Positions 32,685-43,362 of a stretch of 64,000 nt of DNA are shown in pieces (the stretch's first letter is position 1; every line of letters starts with the position of its first letter). The position numbers and the translations under genes are program-made. The stretch is from Ascarosepion bandense (lineage: Eukaryota > Mollusca > Cephalopoda > Sepiida > Sepiidae): positions 4,952,001 through 5,016,000 of the forward strand of contig JBBBDQ010001122.1 in assembly GCA_037127315.1 (NCBI GenBank), given 5' to 3'. The notes below the pieces were generated by a model, which saw nothing but the letters and a program-made list of their open reading frames with translations, ran no database searches and was not told the origin of the DNA.

Positions 32685-33116
32685 ATAGGTTGTAAAGGAA
32701 TTCCAAACCAGCCTGAAGAGGGATGAGTTTCATCAGGCTACCTTTCTCTAGAATCACCCCTATTGCTATGGTTACAGTATATGTAATACCTCAATGACTC
32801 TAATGCAGTGATTCTCAACCATTTTAAGTAGCAGCACACCTAGGAGCAAATGAAAATATCACACTTATAATTTTAGATGTTATGACATAAAACCATAGAT
32901 TTTAAAAAAGAAAAATACACAAATACAATTTTACTTAATTTCAATGTTCTTATTCAACTGTTTGTGCAGCTTATTTTTTGTGTGGAGCCTATGACTGGTG
33001 TCTTTTTTTGTTTTCTCTCTTTTTAATGTTAGGTTGAATATGCAATAAGAAAACCTTAATTTCTTCAATCGAGTATATGCTTTTTGGTTTATTTTTGATG
33101 TCAAGCCTAATTCACA
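32685..33116. other. No recognisable feature
   Basis: Unassigned sequence. Confidence 0.4.
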
Positions 33117-33146
33117 TGTCCTGGGCATGACGATAAACTGCACTGA
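33117..33146 (-). repeat. Family B 3'-end fragment (minus strand)
   Basis: TCCTGGGCATGACGATAAAC is the reverse complement of the last bases of family B (GTTTACCGTCATGCCCAGGA type). Confidence 0.6.
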
Positions 33147-33149
33147 TCG

Positions 33150-33635
33150 ATACCGACTTAGCTGACCGCCTGCAGTCACTCTCTCACCGGCGTGACGTGG
33201 CTTCCCTGTGCCTCTTCTATAAGTACTTTCACGGCTTCTGCTCGGATGAACTTAAATCACTGGTGCCTCCTAGGTGTGAATTTGCACAAGATACTAGATT
33301 GACAACTAGGTCCCACCCCTTTACAGTGAAACCGATGAAATGTAACCGCAATTTCTACTCCAACAGCTTCTTTTCTCGCACTTCCCGCCTGTGGAATTCC
33401 CTTCCGTTTGATTGCTTCCCCGACGACTACAACCTCCAGGAATTTAAATGTAAGGTCAATAGACACCTCCTAACATACTAACTCGCACCCATTTCCTCCA
33501 ATGCTCTCCCTACGTACCTCCTAACTCGTCTATCAACCCCCCCCCTCTGACATTTCCTATACCCAATCGCTCTATGTAACCCCCTGCGCTATAGTGGCAG
33601 TGGACTGCCTTGCTTGGGGTGATATGATTAAAAAA
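33150..33635 (+). mobile_element. CR1/L2-like LINE 3' fragment with an intact 94-codon RT C-terminus
   Basis: An ORF at 33197-33481 encodes the C-terminus of a CR1/L2/jockey-like RT: ASLCLFYKYFHGFCSDELKS, TRLTTRSHPFTVK, SNSFFSRTSRLWNSLP, PDDYNLQEFKCKVNRHL. It is in frame from the first residue of the fragment to the natural stop, so this is one of the least decayed copies. The 3' UTR ends with CTGCCTTGCTTGGGGTGATA, then TGATTAAAAAAAAG, next to an (AT)n run. It is 5'-truncated, so it cannot encode a working RT. Confidence 0.85.
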
Positions 33636-33637
33636 AA

Positions 33638-33671
<34 letters not shown>
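33638..33671. repeat. (AT)n microsatellite
   Basis: AT run directly after the LINE tail. Confidence 0.95.
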
Positions 33672-33672
<1 letters not shown>

Positions 33673-33689
33673 ACCAGGTGGTTCAACCA

Positions 33690-33971
33690 CAGATCTACAT
33701 TTAAAATAGAAAATTAAAAAACAATACAAAATTGGCTAACCACATCTGGAAATTGAACTCAAAATATAAAAAAGTCCCAGATATAACGTGGAGCATTCTA
33801 AAAACAGGCAAGCCTTACAACAGTGGACAAATATGTAGACTGTGCCAAGAAGAAAAATTAGAAATTATGATATTCCCAAATAAAGACGAACTGTTAAATG
33901 AAAGAACGGAAATTATGACTAAATGCATCCACACTAAGAAATACCTCTTAGGTTCATACAACCATGGATGA
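33690..33971 (+). pseudogene. Penelope-like element: C-terminal part of GIY-YIG endonuclease region
   Basis: An 80-codon ORF (33732-33971) reads ANHIWKLNSKYKKVPDITWS, ILKTGKPYNSGQICRLCQEE, KLEIMIFPNKDELLNERTEI, MTKCIHTKKYLLGSYNHG. This is the typical end of Penelope-like elements after the GIY-YIG motifs (HIW.L…WSI…KPY…C.LC..EK…LLN.R.E…KC.H…YLL). The preceding bases encode R-F-N-H-like residues in another frame, so the fragment is truncated and frameshifted. Penelope elements combine an RT with this endonuclease. A hammerhead-like motif lies 135 bp downstream, as known for this class. Confidence 0.8.
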
Positions 33972-34105
33972 AAACGTCAGAATTCGTTTTTAATTTAAAT
34001 AATGCGCGTTCAAAAATTCCCTACCACGTGAACGTTCAAATGAAACACCGTTACAAGAGCGTTCTTAAAAAGAAAAACGGTAAAAGGTAAAATCAGTTAT
34101 TAAAA

Positions 34106-34150
34106 ATCACCTGAAGACACCACTTATAGTAGAAACCTGAGGCGCGAAAT
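34106..34150 (+). ncRNA. Degenerate hammerhead ribozyme-like motif downstream of the Penelope fragment
   Basis: ATCAC-CTGAAGA…GAAAC: the core CUGANGA and GAAA are present and the same ATCAC precedes the core as in the motifs at 50070 and 58481. Stem II (from CACCAC to GTA) pairs only partly, and the distal strand of stem I (GTGAT) is not found, so it is probably inactive. Confidence 0.4.
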
Positions 34151-34166
34151 AATTCGTTTAAAAATG

Positions 34167-34167
<1 letters not shown>

Positions 34168-34198
<31 letters not shown>
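34168..34198. repeat. (AT)n microsatellite
   Basis: AT run between the Penelope and mariner relics. Confidence 0.95.
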
Positions 34199-34200
<2 letters not shown>

Positions 34201-34321
34201 CACCCATCTCACCCTCTGTGTATGTATGTAAATTGCCTAAATTATGTACAAATAAAAATAGCACTGAAATGACATTTTAATAGTGATATTTACCAAAATT
34301 ACACAAACATATATTGAGTTA

Positions 34322-34915
34322 CTAAAGAGCAAATTTATTGCTATTGGCATCAACCTCGGCCTCCAGATGAGTTCGGAATTTCCTGCAATTTTTCTGGACG
34401 GTCTCCTTGTTAAAGTTAGCGAATGCTGCCATAATTCTTGCCTTCAGTTCATCTTTGCTGTTACAAGGATTTTTGTTGATCTCTCGCTCAATTTCGCCCC
34501 CACACATAACAGTCAAGGAGATTGCAGTCTGAAGAGGTAGGTGGCCAGTTGAAAAGGCTGATGTGGTCGCAGGAGTTGTCTGACAGCCATGACTGTGTTG
34601 TTCTGTTTGTGTGACATGGTGCAGAGTCCTGTTTCCAAACATAGGGTCTTTCAGCGGCCATCCTACTGACTAAGTGCAGCACTACCTCCTCAAGGCACTT
34701 GATGTAAGGTCCGTAGCCCTGTGAAAAGATTAATGGAGGCATAAAACATCACTAGTGGTCACTCCGAACATCTTCGTAATCACCATTAGACTCATCCAGC
34801 TCTTTCTGAACCCTCTGCACTATCTTCAGATTGAGACTCAAACACTCTTAAATATACTTGTTGGAGATTCCGGCGCGAATGCCAAATAGCACAGCCTGCC
34901 GTTTCCATATTTCTG
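34322..34915 (-). pseudogene. Mariner transposase relic with internal deletion
   Basis: On the minus strand the C-terminal catalytic part of a mariner transposase is recognisable: QGYGPYIKCLEE, WKQDSAPCHTN (second catalytic D), WPPTSSDCNLLDCYVWG (third catalytic D of the DD34D triad), then CNSKDELKARIMAAFANFNKETV, in two frames. Upstream (34915-34765) is the N-terminal helix-turn-helix part (LFGIRAGISNKYI, VQRVQKELDESNGDYED). The first catalytic D region between them is missing, so an internal deletion of several hundred bases joined the two ends. Frameshifts and stops confirm a dead copy. Confidence 0.8.
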
Positions 34916-34945
34916 CCTGAGTGAATTGCGTAACTGACCCTACTA

Positions 34946-35229
34946 TACAGTGCAGATGACAAATTATTATCGGCTCGGAATGAGAATTCGGAGATCCAGC
35001 TTAATTTGATGCATACACTTACGCACAAATTCCCTTAGGACAGGTATTAACCATCTCTTCTCCCTCTCGTTATGATTGAATATGAGGTGAATAGCAGAAC
35101 AGATTGAGTTCTATAGCCTTGGTTGGCAACTAGTTTACCGCAGAAAGAAATGGCAAACCTGCTGCGTGAAAATCTAGTCATTCATGGATTGTAAAAGACA
35201 CGATTGCCCAAGCGTGTATCACTTATGGT
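34946..35229 (+). mobile_element. tRNA-headed SINE, diverged copy
   Basis: Head partly lost (ATTATCGGCTCGGAATGAG, B box eroded). The body has ACACTTACGCACAAATTCCC, TTCTATAGCCTTGG and CGCAGAAAGAAATGGCAAACC. The 3' part is decayed but ends near GTGTATCACTTATGG. Family B copy 5 begins immediately after it. Confidence 0.7.
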
Positions 35230-35686
35230 TTAGTTTGTTTTACGGTATATCAACCTCAATGGGTCATTTAATGCCGACGATATTTTACAATAGATTTGTA
35301 TGAATTGAATATACTTTCTTTGTAAAGTGGGTTTTGGTGAGAGTCATATGTTTTGCTGGTAATATTTTTTTTCTTTCACGTATTTTTGGTTAGTAACATT
35401 TTTTTTTCAAAAAAGTATTTTCATTGGTAACAACTTTCCTTCAAAAACGTTTTGTTGGTAATATTTTTCATTGAAAAAAAAAATTTGTTGGTAAATACTT
35501 TCATAGCATTTTGATCTCGGTTTGGAGGTTAACTATTTACCCATAGCTGGGACCCCGACAGGTGCTACCACTCCGGGTCAGGGTGGACCTGGAAACAACA
35601 GCAATTAAAAGGTGGTTCCATGCACCTCAACCTCCCAATCAGAGGCCTTGCTGCCGGATGCAGTTTACAGTCATACCCAGGACCAG
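35230..35686 (+). repeat. Interspersed repeat family B, copy 5
   Basis: Starts TAGTTTGTTTTACGGTATATC and ends TCATACCCAGGACC. The middle is shortened. Confidence 0.75.
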
Positions 35687-36003
35687 GCAATTAACTTACT
35701 GTTTGATATCGAATATATTCGTCATAACCACCAACTGTAGCTTTCGTTACTTCCAAAAACTTGTTTTAGTATTTCATGGTTTTGTGGGGGGGGGGGGGGG
35801 ATTGCTTCACATTTTCTGGCAGGGCACACACTAGGTTCTGATCTATCATAAAAAGGTATCCTAATTTTTTTTTTTTTTTTGTTCGGCAATGCAGCGACAA
35901 GATCAAAGCTTGGAGATGTTTTCCTACTCCGGAAAACCTAGTAGTTAATTTAAACGAATCACGTAAACAACGCAGCATAAATGCTTTTTATTTTATTTAT
36001 TCA
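35687..36003. other. No recognisable gene; poly(G) and poly(T) tracts
   Basis: Contains a G run at about 35787-35800 and a T run at about 35865-35880. No coding. Confidence 0.5.
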
Positions 36004-36061
36004 CTAGCAGTATAGCCCGGCGTTGCTCGGGTGTAATGAAAGCTTTAAAACTAACATCTTG

Positions 36062-36104
<43 letters not shown>

Positions 36105-36357
36105 CGATTTTCTGTACTATTGTAAGAACTGCAACCTTGAAACTTCTGAATATCGTTTCTTATGTCTTTGTCTATGAGTATATCAAATTTGATTAAAATC
36201 GGACCAATCCTTCTATAACCCGATTTTTTCTATTATCAATATTTGTCAGGGATACCTCGATACAAAACCTAGCTAAGAACACTCGCAGACGCTTATTAGT
36301 ACAACTGTGTAAATTTTCAAAAAAATCGTTTCAGCCGCTTCGGAGTCTATAGGTAAC

Positions 36358-36393
<36 letters not shown>

Positions 36394-36417
36394 GATCCAT
36401 TTATAAATAAGTTTAGA
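36004..36417 (-). mobile_element. Non-autonomous Helitron (minus strand), internally deleted
   Basis: Read on the minus strand it begins TCTAAACTTATTTATAAA (after an A) and ends GGGCTATACTGCTAG (before a T), with the hairpin CCCGAGCAACGCCGGG. A (GT)n run of about 31 bp and an (AT)n run of about 35 bp sit at the two microsatellite positions of the family. The same central deletion as in the 1810 copy shortens it to 414 bp. Confidence 0.88.
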
Positions 36418-36700
36418 TTTAGATAGGTTATATTTAGATAAATTTTTCCAGGAAATCAATTTTCCTTCCGTGGAAATTCCACAGGTTCCGCTAGTCAACT
36501 ATAATTTTAGCAAGAAGTTAGAAAACCTCCAAGTTTTCATCTAAAAATAAATATGAACTTTAAGGAAAAACGAGCAGAAAATTGGTAAGTAAACAGCGTC
36601 AGTTTAAAATAGAAGCAGGCGTTTATTGCTTAACACACAAGACTGAAGAGAATACGACCACCAACACCCGAAAATCCTTTCTTCTCACTAAATTTCCACA
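36418..36700. other. No recognisable feature
   Basis: Unassigned AT-rich sequence. Confidence 0.4.
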
Positions 36701-37022
36701 CAGTCAGTCAGTTAAGTGCCATACGTGATACAGACTTTGGGCGATCATGTCCTGAAAGAGATATGACTGACTGGACAGAAGATTATCCCGCAGTAGGTTG
36801 TCATTGCTTTCTGCGGTGGACTGGTTGTCAGCGAAGACTATAAAACCCAGTCAGTTCTATTTAATCCATAACTGGAGGGAAGAAACGGGTTAATACCTTT
36901 CTCAAGGGTATTTGTGCGTAAGTGAATGCAGCGAATTCAACTGGATGAATGTTACTAGGAATTCGAACTCGGCTCCCCGATTTGTCGTTCCGAGTCGATA
37001 TCTACTGCACCACAACGCACAT
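36701..37022 (-). mobile_element. tRNA-headed SINE (minus strand)
   Basis: Full-length copy: the 3' end CAGTCAGTTAAGTGCCATAC is at left and the head with GTGCAGTAGATATCGACTCG is at right. It has a short insertion near 36945-36957 between body and B box. Confidence 0.82.
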
Positions 37023-37304
37023 CCTAATACAAGGCTCAATAGTCACTCAAGGTAGAGGGATACTAAATGAGGCTGTTGTATGGACATCAATGAAAAAAAC
37101 GCAGATTATGAGGATATGTAGGATAGAAAATGGTTTACCCTAGATTTAAAAGATTAAGATTATCGTGATTAGGGGAGTAACACCTCGAAAATCTGTTCCC
37201 TAAACTAGCAACTTTTAAACAGTTATCAGAATTAAATTTCCCCTTTACCAATCTTAGCTGTAAATAACGTGAAAGAATATTTTTCACGAATTGCTTGAAT
37301 TATT
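37023..37304. other. No recognisable feature
   Basis: Unassigned sequence. Confidence 0.4.
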
Positions 37305-37600
37305 TTTAGTGGCATATCAACACCTTTATGGGTCATTTAATATCGAAATCTAAATATTGTAAATGTATTAGTATGCCTTCAACTACGGATAAAATGTCTT
37401 GTTGGTAATTTTACTATCAACAGCTGCTGGTTTGTTGGTTGGTATATCAACCTGGGTTATTCAATGCTGAAATCGCAATATTTTGTATAGAATTTTATAC
37501 TTTCAAGGTAAAGATATGTCTTTTTACACATACAGGATTATATGAAAGTTTATGTATAATGTACATCTGTTATTTCTATAAGACGGGAGAGTCCATCATA
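37305..37600 (+). repeat. Two decayed family B-like 5' fragments
   Basis: TAGTGGCATATCAACACCTT … GGGTCATTTAAT (about 37307) and TTGGTATATCAACCTGGG … TTATTCAATGC (about 37436) each resemble the family B start. The remainder is not alignable by eye. Confidence 0.4.
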
Positions 37601-37627
37601 CATAAAACGGAATCACTTTTTAATCAC

Positions 37628-37735
37628 ACTGTCAGTTGTGTTCCATACGAGATACCCGCTTGGACGATCATGTCTGAAAAGAGACATGAGTAACTGGGCA
37701 GAAGATTTTCCTGCAGTAGGTTGCCTTTATTTTCA
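37628..37735 (-). mobile_element. tRNA-headed SINE, 3' fragment (minus strand)
   Basis: Carries only the 3' end of the SINE: GATACCCGCTTGGACGATCA, the hairpin and CAGTAGGTTGCC. The rest is absent. Confidence 0.65.
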
Positions 37736-37750
37736 ATTATGGCTCTATTA

Positions 37751-37840
37751 CTAGCATTTTGAGTCTACTCCGGCTAGCATTTTGAGTCTACTGCCGGCTA
37801 GCATTTTGAGTCTAATGCCGGCTAGCATTTTGAGTTTGAG
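37751..37840. repeat. 24-bp tandem repeat, four copies
   Basis: The unit GGCTAGCATTTTGAGTCTAC, plus four bases, is repeated with small changes between 37751 and 37840. Unit ends contain GCCGGC. Confidence 0.85.
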
Positions 37841-37924
37841 TTTTTGTCTAATTTGTTGGCCAAGTCCTGACGATCCGGCGAGTGAAACCGCGGTCGACTT
37901 TTGGCTCACTTTTAGATTTAGTTC

Positions 37925-37929
37925 GTATG

Positions 37930-37975
<46 letters not shown>

Positions 37976-38252
37976 GATTTTATACACTATTGTAAGAACT
38001 ACAACCTTGAAACTTCTGAATATCGTTTCTTATGTCTTTGTCTATGAGTGTATCAAAAATCGGACCACTTCTATAACCAGATTTTTTTCGATTATCGATA
38101 TTTATCGGGAGTACCTCGACACAAAACTTAGCTAAAAACACTCGCAGATGCTTATAGTACAACTGCGTGAATTTTCAAGAAAATCGGTTCAGCTGTTTCG
38201 GAGTCTATAGGTAACGGACACACACAAAGTTCCATTTATAAATAAGTTTACA
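37925..38252 (-). mobile_element. Helitron 5'-part fragment (minus strand)
   Basis: Matches the first half of the Helitron family on the minus strand, from AAACTTATTTATAAATGGAAC to the internal (AT)n run (37934-37973). The CTAG end and hairpin are missing, replaced by unrelated sequence containing the 24-bp repeat. Confidence 0.75.
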
Positions 38253-38257
38253 TTTTC

Positions 38258-38443
38258 ATGTTTTGAGTCCTGTTTGTGGGTTTAATATTTGTCAGTGGCT
38301 GGGACCCTAACAGGTGCAACCACCCCAAGTCGGGATGAACCAGGAAACAACAGCAGTGAAGAAGTGGTTCCACCCTCCTCAAATCCTTTCAATCAGAGAC
38401 CTTGCTGCCATATGTAATCTAATGTCATACCCAGGGCGAGTCA
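38258..38443 (+). repeat. Family B 3' fragment
   Basis: Matches the conserved last 180 bp (GCTGGGACCCTAACAGGTGC … TCATACCCAGGG), with substitutions. Confidence 0.7.
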
Positions 38444-39817
38444 AATCTGGGGTTAACTTTAATCTCAAAAGATTCTCAAAGTAAAAAGCTTGAATAATGT
38501 AAGTATATAAGGCATCACATAAGCGTTAGCACGGGAGTTTTATTAGTGAAAAAGAAAAATACTTTTGATACAGTCACTAACGAGTAATAAGAATTTGTTT
38601 TAAAAATGTATCATATGATTTGCATGTAATTATAATGAAATGTCTTCATTATTTTCAGGTTTTATGCAGTTTTCATGCGTAGAGAGAAGCAAGAATATTA
38701 CTCATTGCATCACAACACTTCTCAAATTTAATCACGTGGTATCGAATTCGATTATGAGAACCAAATGCTGGCGATTCAAGACATTCTCCTTTGCTTAGGG
38801 ATTTTCGTTTCCAAAAATCTGAATATTTCAAAGTTAAAACAATAATGTAGTTGGGTTGGCGGAGGTCACACAGTGTGCCAACATTTGTTATGTTTATTTA
38901 ATGCCGAATTTTGTATGGAGGCACCCAGTGAGGATCACTCTCATTATCCAGTAGTAAAGATAAAAAGTCTCGTCTCACTAATTATTATTACAAGCCGAGA
39001 TACTCAAGCTTTCGGAACAAAAGCCAGTAACGTATTTTCAAGTGACTTTTCAATACAATATTTATATAAAATATATATGTAGACACTTTTTGCACAGTCA
39101 GATTCACCCTGTACAAGACTCGAGGACCACACAAGGTAGAGGGTTACGTTAAGAGGTGATTTCTACGTATAGGAGCAGGAAGATAACGGTTAAAACTAGA
39201 CATGAACAGGTTAAAATTGTCGTGATCTGGGATCCTTTTGAGCGTCAGTTCTACAGATGGTGGTTTATTTCGTTTTGTGTAACGTTTTAGCAGAGAATTG
39301 CAGATGGAAATTCAGTCTTCATTTTTTCCGATAATCTTGAGGGACCAAAATATCGTTATATATTTACGTATCCGACTGTTTCCAAATACCTTACAATTTT
39401 TATGTGTTACATCTCGTGTTATCAGATTTATATTTTTTATTTTTACAAATTTGTGTTTTGATTTTATCATCAACGACTCCGGGCCTGTTGAAAGGTTTTC
39501 GATCTTCCAGATCATGATTTCAATACAGAACACAGCGAACCACTCCCGATCAATACTTTCAGCTATGGCACCATCATCATAAACGGTACAGATTCATTTT
39601 GTGTTTGAAGCATTTTCCTTTCCGGAAATAAGAGAATCAAATGACGTTTACTTCCTTCCATTGTCATTTAACAATTTTTTCAAATCTAGTCTACGAATGA
39701 ATGCATAAAATGTTACCTTTTAAAATGTATATCATATTTCAATGACATGTAAAATTAAACCCAGTGTTTAAATCCAATCGTTACAAACATGTCCCAACCC
39801 ATATTAATCCAATAAGA
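38444..39817. other. Gene-free stretch
   Basis: About 1.4 kb with no recognised repeat. ORFs are short with no motif. Confidence 0.45.
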
Positions 39818-40499
39818 ACAAAAAAAAAGAACGAACAAAAAAAAAAAAAACGAACAAAAAAAAAAAACCGAACAAAAAAAAAAAAAACCGAACAAAAAAA
39901 AAAAAAACGAACAAAAAAAAAAACCGAACAAAAAAAAAAAACCGAACAAAAAAAAAAAAAAACCGAACAAAAAAAAAAAAACCGAACAAAAAAAAAAAAA
40001 ACCGAAAAAAAAAAAAAAAAAAAAAAAAAACCGAACAAAAAAAAAAAACCGAACAAAAAAAAAAAAAACCGAACAAAAAAAAAAAAACCGAACAAAAAAA
40101 AAAAAACCGAACAAAAAAAAAAAAACCGAACAAAAAAAAAAAAAACCAACAAAAAAAAAAAAACCGAACAAAAAAAAAAAACCGAACAAAAAAAAAAAAA
40201 CCGAACAAAAAAAAAAAACCGAACAAAAAAAAAACCGAACAAAAAAAAAAACCGAACAAAAAAAAAAAAACCGAACAAAAAAAAAACCGAACAAAAAAAA
40301 AAAACCGAACAAAAAAAAAACAACGAACACAAAAAAAAACAACGAACACAAAACAAAACAACGAACAAAAAAACAAAACAACGAACAAAAAAACAAAACA
40401 ACGAACAAAAAACAACGAACAAAAAACAACGAACAAAAAACAACGAACAAAAAAAAACGAACAAAAAAAACGAACAAAAAAAAAAACGAATAAAAAAAC
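39818..40499. repeat. A-rich tandem array of (CCGAAC-A9-13) units
   Basis: About 45 short units in which CCGAAC or CGAAC alternates with A runs of 7-15, shifting to AACGAACAAAA on the right. Plus-strand T is nearly absent. The long K/T-rich and F/V-rich ORFs over it are composition artefacts. Confidence 0.92.
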
Positions 40500-41099
40500 G
40501 GAGAAATATTAGCTATTTTGCTTGCATTCTAGTTTATCATTATTTTCAACTTTTGTTTATAAAAGCATTTTTTTATCATCAAAGAAAGCATCACTTACGC
40601 ATGACCTAAATATCTTGCTTATAAACCCAAACAAATACACATATATAGGCTTTAGATAAACAAATGACGCACAGAAACAATTTGGTACATTTCAGCAATG
40701 TATATTTATATATATATAAACAAGTTTATATAGATAAGTATTAAAATTCCATTCGAAGTGAAAGATTAGAAAATGCACTTTTAAATAATTTTTCGAAGAA
40801 TATCAACGATACATTGATATTTAAAAGAAAAACAAAACAAAACGGATCAACCTTTTCTTAAAATGATATAAGGTCCGATGAGTATAGCTTAACGAATATA
40901 TTATGGAAATGAGAACAGAATTCCAATACATTGTTAAGAGAATAGGGAAATACTTTTAGGAATATACCTACATATCTTTTGTGTATCATTTTATAGATAT
41001 TTTTGTTGACGTATATCGATTGCTTGACATATTGCGTATTGCCATAGAATGGAAAATGTAACATTAAATCCGAAGTTGCATTGAAATAACAAAGAATTA
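40500..41099. other. No recognisable feature
   Basis: AT-rich; no coding or repeat recognised. Confidence 0.4.
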
Positions 41100-41535
41100 C
41101 TTCCAAAAGCTAAGCAAAGTACTCAGAAATAGGAAAATTCCATCAGAAAAGAGTGCTACGTAATATTGATCCTCCTATATGGCAGTGTATGCTAGAAAAT
41201 TTTGGCAAACGAAATAAAGAGAAATTTGATTCTACAGAAAGATGGTGAGAATGTCATAGACAGAGCACGTAAGTAACGAAGTTGTTTTGAAAAGTGGAAA
41301 CAAAAAGGATGCTAACATTTTGGGGCGCATGAGGAAAGAGCTTGAAGAATTTGACACTCACAAGGAATATCGACGGTAAAAGGGAGGCAACAGGCTACCG
41401 ACCTGATGAGCTTGCGTGAATGAATGAGGGAAAGAGGTTGATAGGGACGGTTAAGAAATGAATGCTGCTAAGAGCTATAAGAGGTTGTAGAGGCTCACCA
41501 ACTTCTGGAAAGACAAGGCACATAGAAGTTTTGAC
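41100..41535 (+). mobile_element. RTE-like LINE 3' fragment, diverged
   Basis: Same layout as 42925-43352 but older: ATTCTACAGAAAGATGGTGAGA, GAGCACGTAAGTAACGAAG, GCTAAGAGCTATAAGAGG, AAGACAAGGCACATAGAAG. Many frameshifts. Confidence 0.65.
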
Positions 41536-41650
41536 CTATTTGAGGACGATAAACGCTTAAGTGTTGGGATTTATAAATAACTATAAATATGAGAAAATAC
41601 CATTGGCTACATAATAAAAAGACCCAAATTACTGAATGAGATTGTTTATA

Positions 41651-41953
41651 AGTCAGTTAAGTGCCATACGTGATACACGCTTGGGCGATCATGTCTCGAA
41701 AGAAATATGACTGACTGGGCAGAAGATTATGCCGCAGTAGGTTACCATTGCTTTCTACGGTAGGCTAGTTGCCGACCAAGGCTATAGAACCCAATCTATC
41801 CTGTTATTTAACCCATAACTGGAAGGAAGAGACGGATTAATACCTTTCCTAAGGGTATTTGCGCGTAAGTGAATGCAATGAATTCAGCTGGAATTCGAAC
41901 TCGGCTCCCCGATTTCTCGTTCCGAGCCGATATCTAATGCACCACAACGCACA
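41651..41953 (-). mobile_element. tRNA-headed SINE, full-length (minus strand)
   Basis: Well-preserved copy: the 3' end GTCAGTTAAGTGCCATACGT is at left. The head at right reads, on the minus strand, GTGCATTAGATATCGGCTCG with B box GAGTTCGAATTCC. Confidence 0.88.
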
Positions 41954-42057
41954 TGTTTATAAGACTGAAAGTAAAAAGTAAGAATTGCTTATTGCAGTAT
42001 TATGTAAATATGTTAGATATCGGGTGTCCCTGGATTTGAAGTCCAGATATAGGATTA

Positions 42058-42181
42058 GCCAGTCTACCGCAGAAAGCAACAGCAACCTACAGCGGGATAA
42101 TCTTCTACCTTTATCAGTCATGACTCTTTCGAGACATGATCGCCCAAAGCGTGTATCACGTATGGCACTTAACTGAATGAA
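42058..42181 (+). mobile_element. tRNA-headed SINE, 3' fragment
   Basis: AGTCTACCGCAGAAAGCAAC to the ATGGCACTTAACTGAATGA end, with the CATGACTC/GAGACATG hairpin. Confidence 0.75.
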
Positions 42182-42286
42182 CATAATAGTTGGAAAAAAT
42201 TAAAGCTTCTACTGGGGGATCGGTTATCTATTGTTATGAAGTAATAAACTGATCTCCCACTAATTACTACTTAATCATATAATACA

Positions 42287-42476
42287 TCTCTTCACCCTCT
42301 AGCTATTAGTCAAATAACAGGACAGATTGGGTTCTATAGCCTTGGTCGGCAACCAGTCTACCGCAGAAAGCAATGGCAACCTACTGCGGAATAATCTTCT
42401 GCCTAGTCAGTCATGACTCTTTCGAGACATGATCGCCCAAAGCGTGTATCACGTATGGCACTTAACTGACTGACTA
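42287..42476 (+). mobile_element. tRNA-headed SINE, 3' fragment
   Basis: Starts within the body (AACAGGACAGATTGGGTTCT) and reaches the ATGGCACTTAACTGACTGAC end. Confidence 0.78.
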
Positions 42477-42499
42477 GAATGCTAACTACTTCCCGCTGT

Positions 42500-42750
42500 T
42501 TTACTGCCGAAATATCTAGATGCAACCGCCAGTTCTAGTCTCACGTATCGGTGGAACTTCCAAGTTCTTGTATTCTTTTGTCATCTACAATCTTCAAAAA
42601 TTTAAACGCAATATCAATCGCTATCTTAGGTTTTCCCGACTGTTGTTCCTTTGTTGTCTATACCTCACATCTCCTCAGTAAAATATTCTTTCACTCCCTA
42701 TGTACTAGTGACATTGTTGCCTTGCTTGAGGTTGAATGACATGCAAAAAA
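42500..42750 (+). mobile_element. CR1/L2-like LINE 3' tail, decayed
   Basis: CATCTACAATCTTCAAAAAT matches the RT C-terminal codons seen in other copies (NLQ-F-K). The 3' end reads GTTGCCTTGCTTGAGGTTGA with an A-rich tail. Confidence 0.6.
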
Positions 42751-42924
42751 AAAATAAAATAAAGCAGCAGCAATCTGAATTTAACATCCTCCTTACTAAT
42801 GGAATATAAAGGGAATGAAGAGTTGACTGTATGTGGTGTTATGGTTTCTAATTGAGGGTCTGGATTGGTTAAACTGAGAAATTTATCCCATCTGAGCATC
42901 TGTCATTAAAAGTGCAGCAAGTGG

Positions 42925-43352
42925 CTTCAATATGGCAGTGAATGTTGGACAATATCAACAAAGATAAAGGGAAAACTTGAAACAGCTGAAATGTGGTTCT
43001 ACAGAAGGATGCTGCGGATATCATGGACCGTGCATGTGAGCAATGACGAGGTGTTGGAAAGAATGGAAACGAAAAAGAAATTAAAATTGAGCATCAGGAA
43101 GAGACAACTGAAGTTCCTGGGACAGGTAATGAGGAAAAAGGGCTTAGAGAACCTGATACTAACAGGCCAGATAGGGGGAAGCAGCGGATAACATATTTGA
43201 AGGGCCTGAGCAGATGGATGACAGAACGGGGGCTACGAGACGTTACAAGAGAAAGCGTGCTAAGAGCAACGAGGGATAGGGAAACGTAGAAGGCCATGAT
43301 CGCCTACGTCCTGAATGGACAAGGCACATAGAAGAAGAAGAAGAAGAAGAAG
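42925..43352 (+). mobile_element. RTE-like LINE 3' fragment
   Basis: Encodes the C-terminus of an RTE-type RT in one frame over 66 codons: MWFYRRMLRISWTVHVSNDE, VLERMETKKKLKLSIRKRQL, KFLGQVMRKKGLENLILTGQ. It then shifts frame, with LSRWMTERGLRDVT-type sequence and GKAHRRR-like codons. The end is (GAA)n, a microsatellite tail typical of RTE elements. 5'-truncated. Confidence 0.82.
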
Positions 43353-43362
43353 TGGTTATCAA

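Noticed and set aside
39755..40609. ORFs of 210-281 codons on both strands
   Set aside because: Composition artefact of the (CCGAAC-An) array.
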